Shown piece by piece: positions 1 to 5,975 of a DNA stretch of 9,157 nt. The notes under the pieces are model-generated. The model was not told where the DNA came from. It saw only the letters and a list, made by a program, of their open reading frames with translations, and did not search any database. Both the position numbers and the translations under genes were made by a program. Every line of letters begins with the position of its first letter. The stretch's first letter is position 1. The stretch comes from Bacteroides sp. UBA7335. GTDB taxonomy: Bacteria > Bacteroidota > Bacteroidia > Bacteroidales > Bacteroidaceae. The stretch is from contig DKPL01000078.1 of assembly GCA_002471185.1 (NCBI GenBank), forward strand, positions 1 to 9,157. Direction: 5' to 3'.

Positions 1-2
1 TA

Positions 3-447
3 CTACAGTACATAAACAGAGACTTGATCTGGTTTTAAATGCACTGACTCTTTGATGAAGTGCTGACTCTCCTCTCTGGACAGGAAAACTCTGGAGCCTT
101 CAGCCAATCTGCTGATGAGCGCCATCTCCTGGCCGCAGTCCCCCAACTGCAAAGCTTCAACCCTGGAGATAAGAGGGTACAACTGAGAAATGACATTAAA
201 TGTGGAAAAACTGAGAATATGTGCATCCTGCCACAGCTTCAACGGGCTGACATTGCCACTAACCGCTCTGATAGGTCCCCACTGCTCTCTCTACTGGCCC
301 CCGATTGGCTCCCCGTCCCGGCTGATTTGCTGCCCCCAGAGGCCCTGCTGTTGACTGCGATGTCCTGAGAAGAGTTGTGAGAGGAGCTGTTGCCGCTGTC
401 GGTCTCTTCCCAGCCGCCTCCTATCTGCCCCGGGCAACGCTGGGTCA
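3..447 (-). CDS. Candidate vertebrate exon with one frameshift, unrecognised gene
   Basis: This looks like a protein-coding exon of a vertebrate gene that I do not recognise. On the minus strand the segment opens after a pyrimidine-rich stretch and a tandem acceptor (CAGCAG, plus positions 448-453). Read from 447 it encodes a Ser/Gly-rich linker (DSGNSSSHNSSQDIAVNS and onward) ending LSERLVAMSAR, where it meets TGA at 239-241. The next frame takes over at once with a well-ordered sequence (KLWQDAHILSFSTFNVISQ, later LISRVEALQLGDCGQEMAL) and runs to a TAG at 3-5. One missing base near 239-243 would join the two halves. This suggests a sequencing error or a decayed copy; a 30-base intron is implausible. 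The phase at 447 fits the exon at 612-800. The true 3' end is uncertain and may be a splice donor. That this is coding is an inference from open frame, composition and splice sites. Confidence 0.42.
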
Positions 448-611
448 CTGCTGTGGTGAAGACACATGATAGGCTGAGGTGTCACGGTGAACATTCACAG
501 GATTAAATGGGAAGTCTCAATGCTGCAGTGTGGGCTTATACTGCATTTGTGACAAATGGCAAATATTTGAAATCTGAGACTTATATTTCTATCACACTAA
601 CAATGTCTGAC
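448..611 (-). other. Candidate short GT-AG intron (vertebrate part)
   Basis: On the minus strand this 164-base stretch begins with a donor (AAAAG|GTCAGA, cut between 612 and 611) and ends with a pyrimidine-containing acceptor (TTCACCACAGCAG at 448). The exons on either side are both phase 1: the upstream exon leaves a single G and the downstream exon supplies TG, giving GTG (Val). The acceptor is a tandem CAGCAG, so use of the first AG would add one in-frame residue. The frames inside the intron are interrupted. Short introns of this size are common in compact fish genomes. Confidence 0.42.
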
Positions 612-800
612 CTTTTGGTCTGCGAGCAGGGAGGTTATAGGCACACGCTGGCACGGCCACCTCTATGGGTGCAGAAGGCGCCACTACGGCCCTGTAGTGG
701 TTGTCATGGAGACGGATGCCCTGGTGCTCAGTTGGTGGAAGGACAGCACTGGCTACTACCTCTGCAGCCTTCTGGATCTTATCCAATAGTGAGTCACTGC
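612..800 (-). CDS. Candidate vertebrate exon, phase 1-1, unrecognised gene
   Basis: This 189-base minus-strand exon (63 codons) lies between an acceptor (TGTACCTCCCAGCAG|GC, cut at 801/800) and a donor (AAAAG|GTCAGA, cut at 612/611). Both ends are in phase 1. It encodes a sequence with the character of a folded protein: SDSLLDKIQKAAEVVASAV, then HQGIRLHDNHYRAVVAP, then IEVAVPACAYNLPARRPK. No stop interrupts it, and it joins in frame to the next exon at 447. I do not recognise the family and assign no function. A bacterial origin is unlikely: no full-length bacterial gene fits here and the surroundings are CpG-poor and microsatellite-bearing. The same frame stays open upstream into the CA-rich microsatellite complement, but that part is low complexity and lies beyond the acceptor. 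Confidence 0.45.
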
Positions 801-868
801 CTGCTGGGAGGTACAGGTACAGGCAAAGCTTGATTTGATTTGTGTGTAGAGTGAAGTGTGCAGATGCA

Positions 869-903
869 GTGTGTGTGTCTGTGTGTGTTTGTGTGTGGTG
901 GTG
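869..903. repeat. GT-rich imperfect microsatellite
   Basis: An imperfect (GT)n tract, interrupted by CT, TT and GG, runs for about 35 bases. Dinucleotide tracts of this kind are common in vertebrate introns and rare in Bacteroidales genomes, so it supports a eukaryotic origin for the left end of the window. Its complement gives the low-complexity His/Thr-rich translations on the minus strand, which are not real protein. Confidence 0.85.
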
Positions 904-1464
904 ATGGGTGCATTGCTCACCTGTCCCCTGCCTCCCTGGACTGTATCCAAATCCCTGCATTCCTGACCTGTGGGAAGTTGCTGAGCCCATACCTTAACGT
1001 AAAGACACAGAAGACCTATTGTACCTTGGCTTTTGGCTCACAAAATACAATGACGGAGTATTGTATCTGATTAAAGACGTCTCTATCATTCTTACATAGG
1101 CACTCATGCGCTTCTAACATTTGTTCATTAGAGAGTAATTGAGGTCACATCTATCAGTGGCCAGATGATGTTCAGTAAGAGTGGGTTCCAAAATCTCTCA
1201 TCATTAAATCTACAGTCTCTTAAATCTTAAATTCCCTGGTACACCTGCACAGGTGTTTTCACTTATTGTGCCTGATTAGACCTCTTCTCGGGACTGTGTG
1301 GGGATGTACAGACTGTACTTGAGTGATATTTTCCCCTGTTAGCTTTATAGCACCTTTTAGGGCAGGACAACTTACACCTTTATCAGTGTTACTGCTGCAT
1401 GATGACTGCACATAACATAGCTCTAATCAGCAGAATAACTGAGAAGGTCTTTTCAGGTGTGTAG
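904..1464. other. Non-coding vertebrate-like DNA, no gene seen
   Basis: I see no convincing gene, exon or RNA here. All frames are broken by stops. CpG is strongly depleted (five CpG in 841-1440 by my count, where base composition alone would give several times more). TG and CA are abundant. This fits intron or intergenic DNA of a methylating vertebrate genome and does not fit the bacterial DNA to the right. Confidence 0.7.
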
Positions 1465-1476
1465 AAGCTTTAAATG
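1456..1476. other. Chimeric junction between vertebrate-like and bacterial DNA
   Basis: Left of this point the sequence is CpG-poor and non-coding. Right of it an open bacterial frame begins in the middle of a receiver domain, at the VEDDEE acidic pocket (1476 onward), with no room for the rest of the protein. The regulator frame can be read back only to a TGA at 1440-1442, and the residues before about 1467 do not resemble a receiver or its linker. An AAGCTT hexamer (HindIII site) lies at 1465-1470, at the probable breakpoint. It could be a cloning join or coincidence; the same hexamer occurs elsewhere in the window. The exact base of the join cannot be fixed by eye. Confidence 0.8.
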
Positions 1477-2258
1477 TAGAGGATGATGAAGAGATACGAA
1501 AATATTTAGCAGCAGAGTTATCAGGACTTTATCATATTGCACAATGTAGTAATGGAAAAGAAGCCTTAGGTCAGATACTCAAAAAATCGCCAACGTTGGT
1601 GATTAGCGATGTGATGATGCCTGAGATGGATGGATTGACTCTTTGTAGAAAAATCAAGAAGAATGTTAACATCAATCATATTCCTGTTATTCTTTTAACA
1701 GCTAAAAACAGTGAAGAAGATAATATGGAAGGTCTAGACATAGGAGTTGATGCTTATATTACGAAGCCATTCAACATAGATATTGTAAAGAAAACAATTG
1801 ATAATATCATCAAGAACAGAGAGGTACTTCGCAATTGCTTTACAGGCAGTCAAGAGCAAGAAGTTAAAAAGCCTATTTACGAAATACAATCAATAAATGA
1901 TAAGCTCCTTGATCGTATAATGAATGTGATAACCCTTAATTTGAGTAGCCCGGATTTAAATGTAGAATTTGTGGCCAAAGAAGTAGGCATCAGTCGAGTG
2001 CATCTGCATCGTAAACTAAAAGAGATTACCAATCAGAGCACAAGAGACTTTATTCGTAATATCAGATTAAAACATGCAGCGCATCTATTGACAAAAACGG
2101 ATTACAATATGTCTGAAGTAGCTGATATTGTTGGAATCTCTAGTCCTACTTTGTTTTCACGCTTGTTTAAAGACTTGTATGGAGTTACACCGCGCGAATA
2201 TGCAGCATCTATAGTAAATGATGAAGAGCATAGTAATAATGAACTCATTAATAACTAA
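1470..2258 (+). CDS. Regulator C-terminus, receiver plus AraC HTH (hybrid two-component type), 5' truncated
   Basis: This is the C-terminal part of a transcription regulator, most likely a hybrid two-component system protein of the Bacteroidetes type, in which periplasmic sensor, histidine kinase, receiver and DNA-binding domain share one chain. The receiver starts at its acidic pocket (VEDDEEIR, 1476 onward). It carries the phospho-acceptor Asp in ISDVMMPEMDG (1608-1610), the conserved Thr in LLTAK (1698-1700) and the Lys in ITKPF (1764-1766). After a linker comes an AraC-type domain with two helix-turn-helix units: VEFVAKEVGISRVHLHRKL near 1965-2025, and SEVADIVGISSPTLFSRLF near 2110-2170 followed by GVTPREY. 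Everything upstream (kinase and sensor, usually about 1,000 residues) is missing because the DNA switches to vertebrate-like sequence. A TTG at 1596 is internal to the receiver and is not the start. The gene faces the xylan cluster tail to tail and probably controls it, as XynR does for xylanase genes in Prevotella bryantii. A stand-alone receiver-AraC regulator is less likely. Confidence 0.85.
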   Translation, partial: LNVEDDEEIRKYLAAELSGLYHIAQCSNGKEALGQILKKSPTLVISDVMMPEMDGLTLCRKIKKNVNINHIPVILLTAKNSEEDNMEGLDIGVDAYITKPFNIDIVKKTIDNIIKNREVLRNCFTGSQEQEVKKPIYEIQSINDKLLDRIMNVITLNLSSPDLNVEFVAKEVGISRVHLHRKLKEITNQSTRDFIRNIRLKHAAHLLTKTDYNMSEVADIVGISSPTLFSRLFKDLYGVTPREYAASIVNDEEHSNNELINN

Positions 2259-2290
2259 GCACTGATGTATTTATAAAGAGTGTATATTAA

Positions 2291-2359
2291 TCCGCACCAC
2301 CGTACATCTAGGTCCGCACCATCGTGCATCTATATATGCACACTAGTGCGGACCTAGAT
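2291..2359. repeat. Three-copy repeat forming a long imperfect hairpin
   Basis: Two direct copies of a 20-base unit beginning TCCGCACC lie at 2291-2310 and 2313-2332 (18 of 20 bases match, period 22). A related third copy lies inverted on the right. As a result 2306-2329 pairs with 2336-2359: a 24-base stem with 14 perfect outer pairs, three mismatched positions inside, and a six-base loop (2330-2335). Copy 1 could also pair with the inverted copy, giving competing hairpins. No run of T follows directly, so it is not a classic intrinsic terminator. It lies between two convergent genes, a usual place for REP-like intergenic palindromes. Its function is unknown. Confidence 0.8.
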
Positions 2360-2468
2360 GCATCACCTCTGAACTTTCTTTTTTCATTAGTTTAGAAATG
2401 TCTCTTTTATTCAACTGTCCCATGTTTAGGACTATTCTTTAATAAGATAAGAGCTGACTGTTATACAT
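2360..2468. other. Intergenic spacer, nothing recognised
   Basis: This AT-rich spacer lies between the palindromic repeat and the terminator. It holds a pyrimidine run (TTTCTTTTTTC near 2376-2386) about 20 bases after the hairpin. I see no gene, RNA or promoter that I can support. Confidence 0.5.
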
Positions 2469-2504
2469 AAAAAAGGATAGTGCCATTTATAAAAAGCACT
2501 ATCC
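2469..2504 (-). terminator. Intrinsic terminator of the xylan gene cluster
   Basis: A perfect nine-base stem (GGATAGTGC at 2475-2483 with GCACTATCC at 2496-2504) encloses a 12-base loop. On the minus strand it is followed directly by six T (complement of 2469-2474). It begins about 22 bases after the stop codon of the GH43-CBM6-CE1 gene, where a transcript end is expected. On the plus strand the tail is a weaker T-rich stretch, so some two-way termination is possible. Confidence 0.88.
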
Positions 2505-2526
2505 TAACTATTTATTTTGAACCTAA

Positions 2527-5016
2527 CTAATTTTTAAACAAATGAGGCAAAAACTCACGAAGACAACGTCGCCAAGTGAGCCATTCATGACCGGTGCCCT
2601 CTGATTCATAAAAATCTACATTTACTCCTAAATCGCGCAGTGATGCTACTAAGGATTGTGTTCCCATATTCTCATCAGTACCACAACCTAAGAATAAGTA
2701 GTTGACTTTTTTATTGAATGCATCGGCATCAGAAAAAACGCCGTTGTGACACGTTTTTACATCTAAGCCAAATATTGCACCACTGAAACCTCCGATATAT
2801 GAGAACTTATCGAGATTTGGCAATGTGGTGTTGAAGGTTTGACATCCGCCCCACGACAATCCGGCCATGGCACGATGCTTGCGATCGGTCTTTGTACGGA
2901 AAGTACCATCAATCATTGGAATCAGGTCTTTAAGAATAACGTCGTAGAATGAAGCTCCGTAAAGCGCACGTTCTTCGTTTATATTTTTGCCAAGGCGTGG
3001 ACGAAAAGGAGCCTCTACATCACCACTTTCCATCACTACAATCATAGGCACACAGCTGTCCGAAGCTATCAAATTGTCCATAATGTGTTGCATAAAGCCC
3101 TGTGTACTCCATCCGGTTTCGTCTTCGCCCATACCATGTTGCAAGTAAAGCACCGGGTAGCGTTTCTTTGCGTTTGTTTCATATTCAGCGGGCGTATAGA
3201 CCATACAACGACGAAATGCCTGTTGCGACTCGGCATAATAGGTACACGAACGCACCTGTCCGTGAGGTACTTGTTGCGGACGATAGTAGTCGCCCTCCGC
3301 TCCTTCGGGTACTTCTATGCCACCTGCCATACGACAGCATCCAAAGAAGGTATAACTCGAAGGATCGACTACTGCAATACCATCGGCTATCAAAAAGTAG
3401 TAATGAAAACCAACCACTAACGGGTCAGTCTTTGCTACCCAAAAGCCCTCGGCATCTTTCTGCATATCATACTTCTTTCCGGCACAATCTACTTGAAGCT
3501 TTGTCGCATTGGGAGCATGAAAGCGAAAGTAAGCATGACGCTCACTGTCTAACCTGGGATAATCATATCCGGGAATATTGGTTGAAGCTGCTTGAGTGCG
3601 TTTTTTTATCTCGGCTTCAGTTTCGATAGCATTGGATACATTAAAAAATTTCCATTTATCGAAATTAAAAAGCTTACATCCTTTATACCCTGTAAAGACA
3701 AAGTAAATATCGTGTATACCTGTTACGGGTGTTGAAACATTAGTGTTCAGCGTTTGCCAATTTTCCCAACCACCGGTAGTTGGTACAGCCAAATTTGCCA
3801 ATAAAAGACCATTAATACTATCAAGGTGAACTTCGATATGACCACCTTGCAATGCACTAGCTACTGTAGCACTAAAAATAGTTGGAGAGTCTGTACCAAA
3901 ATCTACCTCACGAACTTTAATATAGTCTCCATTATGAATATCAGACACATACACTCCTGTTCGTGCATTAGGCTCTGTGGCAACTCCTTCGCTAAAAGCA
4001 ATAGTTTCGGCTTCTATCCACTGATAAGGACTAAGTATCCCAACAGGTTCTACACCTTGACGAGTAGCATTGATTGTAGGGAAAGTTCCATCAGGGTTAT
4101 ATTCAAACTGTTCTACAGCTACGCTACGCCCAAAGCCCCCTCCACCAGGTAGTTTTCCGGTATGATAAAAGAAGTAAGAATTCCCTTTATAATCGAGCAC
4201 AGCACAATGATTAGTAAACGAGCCAGTATCTTGGAGAGGCATAATTTCTCCCATATATTTCCAAGGTCCAAGTGGACTATCACTCATCGAGTATGCTAGG
4301 TGCTCGGGCACACCTCCTGCAGCATAAAGCAAGTAATACTTATTATTGCGTTTGTCTAACCAAGGTCCTTCAGTATAGTTATCCTTATATTTTACATCCT
4401 TTTTACGATCTTTTGGTCCCGGAGCACCAAAGCCCTCTACCGTCTGTTTTATTTCGCCCACCTCTCCTTTTAAAGAAATCATATCATCATTGAGCATTGC
4501 ATAAAACACATTTGGGTTTCCCCAGTAAAGATAGGCTTGCCCATCATCATCAATCAATACAGTAGGATCAATATATGCCCAGTCTCCATCGCAAAGCGGC
4601 TTACCAATGGCATCTTTAAATGGTCCGGTAGGCGAATCGGCTATTGCAACCCCTATTGCCATGGTATCAGTTAATTTAGAGTGTGCGCAAATATACCAAT
4701 AAAACTTACCGTTGCGCTCAATGCATTGTCCTGCCCAAGCGCGGTCGTCGGCCCAAGCAAAAGTATTAAGGCCTAAAGGAGCACCATGGTCTGTCCAATT
4801 TACCATGTCACGGGTAGAATATACATGCCAATCATACATCCAGAAGAAATCTGCCCCTTTCTCATCGTGACTTGTATACATATAGAGTGTTCCGTCATGT
4901 TCTAATATGGCCGGATCGGCAGTATAACAAGTCTGCACAATTGGATTTTGCGCTCTCAGCCCCATCGTTATCATGACAAATAAGGCAAAACAGTAAATTT
5001 GTAAAGGTGTTTTCAT
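2527..5016 (-). CDS. GH43-CBM6-CE1 fusion: xylan side-chain glycosidase and esterase
   Basis: This secreted 829-residue enzyme carries a glycosidase and an esterase in one chain. Residues 1-22 are a signal peptide (cleavage likely after GLRA). Residues 24-330 are a five-bladed GH43 domain with the three expected acids: base Asp34 (TADPAIL), Asp150 (YIDPTVLIDDDG) and acid Glu216 (YTEGPWL). A CBM6-like domain follows at about 332-460 (QWIEAETIAFSEG at its start, NFDKWKF at its end). Residues 490-580 look like the beta-sandwich (CBM48/E-set type) that precedes many Bacteroidetes CE1 esterases. Residues 585-829 are a CE1 alpha/beta-hydrolase with nucleophile Ser721 (GLSWGG), likely acid Asp781 (GCGTDEN) and His810 (GTGHEW). 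The expected role is removal of arabinose or xylose by GH43 and of feruloyl or acetyl groups by CE1, on arabinoxylan fragments; exact substrates cannot be read from sequence. It is the last gene of the cluster, 45 bases after the esterase gene and just before the terminator. All catalytic residues appear intact. Confidence 0.93.
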   Translation of the reverse strand: MKTPLQIYCFALFVMITMGLRAQNPIVQTCYTADPAILEHDGTLYMYTSHDEKGADFFWMYDWHVYSTRDMVNWTDHGAPLGLNTFAWADDRAWAGQCIERNGKFYWYICAHSKLTDTMAIGVAIADSPTGPFKDAIGKPLCDGDWAYIDPTVLIDDDGQAYLYWGNPNVFYAMLNDDMISLKGEVGEIKQTVEGFGAPGPKDRKKDVKYKDNYTEGPWLDKRNNKYYLLYAAGGVPEHLAYSMSDSPLGPWKYMGEIMPLQDTGSFTNHCAVLDYKGNSYFFYHTGKLPGGGGFGRSVAVEQFEYNPDGTFPTINATRQGVEPVGILSPYQWIEAETIAFSEGVATEPNARTGVYVSDIHNGDYIKVREVDFGTDSPTIFSATVASALQGGHIEVHLDSINGLLLANLAVPTTGGWENWQTLNTNVSTPVTGIHDIYFVFTGYKGCKLFNFDKWKFFNVSNAIETEAEIKKRTQAASTNIPGYDYPRLDSERHAYFRFHAPNATKLQVDCAGKKYDMQKDAEGFWVAKTDPLVVGFHYYFLIADGIAVVDPSSYTFFGCCRMAGGIEVPEGAEGDYYRPQQVPHGQVRSCTYYAESQQAFRRCMVYTPAEYETNAKKRYPVLYLQHGMGEDETGWSTQGFMQHIMDNLIASDSCVPMIVVMESGDVEAPFRPRLGKNINEERALYGASFYDVILKDLIPMIDGTFRTKTDRKHRAMAGLSWGGCQTFNTTLPNLDKFSYIGGFSGAIFGLDVKTCHNGVFSDADAFNKKVNYLFLGCGTDENMGTQSLVASLRDLGVNVDFYESEGTGHEWLTWRRCLREFLPHLFKN

Positions 5017-5061
5017 GTTAATGTTACTAGATATTTTTATTTATTATCAGTGAATTTCTTC

Positions 5062-5973
5062 TTATCTATTCCGATTAGCCTGCTTCTGAAAAAAATCGAC
5101 CATACTTTTAAATGTAGATTCATTGAAAGTAATAGGACCATGCTCTCCATTGGTTACTACTAAGAAATCAGCTAATAAACCTTTGCTTCTTAAACTATCA
5201 GAAAAATATATGCTTTGACAATCAGGAACTACATTGTCAGCATTGCCATGTATTACTAAAAATTGAGGATCATTATTATCAAGATAAGTAATAGGATTAA
5301 GAAGAGCCAACATATCAAAATTGTCGGCAGGAACACCGCCTATTAAAACAGCCTCTGGCGAATCAACACCTTTTACATTAGCACAATCTTGCATTCGAGT
5401 CATATCAATAGGCCCAAACCAATCGACTACTGCATCAACATTACTACTAAAGGCTGTATAATCACCAATATCACCTTCAATGTTTATAGTCTTTTCACCT
5501 ACTGTATAATGTTCAATTCCATTAGTAGCACCTGCAAGTGCAGACAAGTGTCCTCCTGACGAATAGCCCGTGATACCTATAAAAGAAGTGTCTAAATGAT
5601 ATTGTTCGGCATTTGCTCGCAAAAAACGTATAGCCGCCTTCACATCGTTAATTTGTGCCGGAAATTTAGCCTCAGTACTTGCACGATGGTTGATGGCCAC
5701 AACTGCAAAACCAGCATTTAACAATGGCTTACCGATAGCCTCAAAAGCTGCCTGCTTCGCATCATTGGCAAACCACGCGCTACCATAAATAATTACAATT
5801 ACTTTATAACTAGACAATCCCGTATTGGGTAAATAAATATCTAGTTTATGCCCAGCTATCACTGAAGAATTAGTATCTTGAGTAATATAATTAACATTTG
5901 CCCAGAGCGGTTCTTGTGCAACAGCAACAAGTGCACAACACATCATTATTGTAATTACTAGAATTCTTTTCAT
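5062..5973 (-). CDS. Secreted alpha/beta-hydrolase esterase (acetyl- or feruloyl-xylan esterase-like)
   Basis: This 303-residue protein is an alpha/beta-hydrolase of the esterase/lipase (BD-FAE-like) group. It probably removes acetyl or feruloyl groups from xylan fragments in the periplasm. Residues 1-19 are a signal peptide (cleavage after AVA, before Gln20). The catalytic triad is visible: Ser138 in GYSSGG, Asp246 in HGNADNVVP and His278 in GEHGP. The oxyanion-loop motif is IYGSAWF (63-68), where many relatives have HGG-type residues. The length is normal for a single-domain enzyme. The start is two bases after the stop of the upstream GH43 gene, so the two are almost certainly co-transcribed and translationally coupled. 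The protein is distinct from the CE1 domain of the next gene, so the cluster carries two esterases of different groups. The substrate is inferred from context only. Confidence 0.88.
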   Translation of the reverse strand: MKRILVITIMMCCALVAVAQEPLWANVNYITQDTNSSVIAGHKLDIYLPNTGLSSYKVIVIIYGSAWFANDAKQAAFEAIGKPLLNAGFAVVAINHRASTEAKFPAQINDVKAAIRFLRANAEQYHLDTSFIGITGYSSGGHLSALAGATNGIEHYTVGEKTINIEGDIGDYTAFSSNVDAVVDWFGPIDMTRMQDCANVKGVDSPEAVLIGGVPADNFDMLALLNPITYLDNNDPQFLVIHGNADNVVPDCQSIYFSDSLRSKGLLADFLVVTNGEHGPITFNESTFKSMVDFFQKQANRNR

Positions 5974-5975
5974 TT

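Noticed and set aside
239..270. A micro-intron (donor GTTAGT near 261, acceptor GGCAG near 230) to explain the frame change
   Set aside because: It would be only about 30 bases, too short for vertebrate splicing. A single-base indel is simpler.
1..1465. Horizontal transfer of animal DNA into a bacterium
   Set aside because: The join cuts a bacterial gene mid-domain and the left part keeps intact vertebrate features such as an intron and a microsatellite. A chimeric assembly or clone explains this more simply.
1596..1598. TTG as a possible start of the regulator gene
   Set aside because: It lies inside the receiver domain, just before the phospho-acceptor Asp. The same frame continues upstream through the conserved acidic pocket (VEDDEE), so this is not a true start.
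2291..2332. CRISPR array
   Set aside because: Only two direct copies exist, with a two-base gap and no spacer of normal length, and no cas gene is near.
2306..2359. Intrinsic terminator for the regulator gene
   Set aside because: The hairpin is strong but no T-run follows it; the nearest pyrimidine run is about 20 bases downstream. It is better described as a repeat of unknown function.
3102..3629. Plus-strand open frame of 175 codons antisense to the CE1 domain
   Set aside because: The minus strand carries a clear enzyme with intact catalytic residues here. The plus-strand translation has no recognisable motif and is Arg/Ser/His-rich, as expected of a shadow frame.
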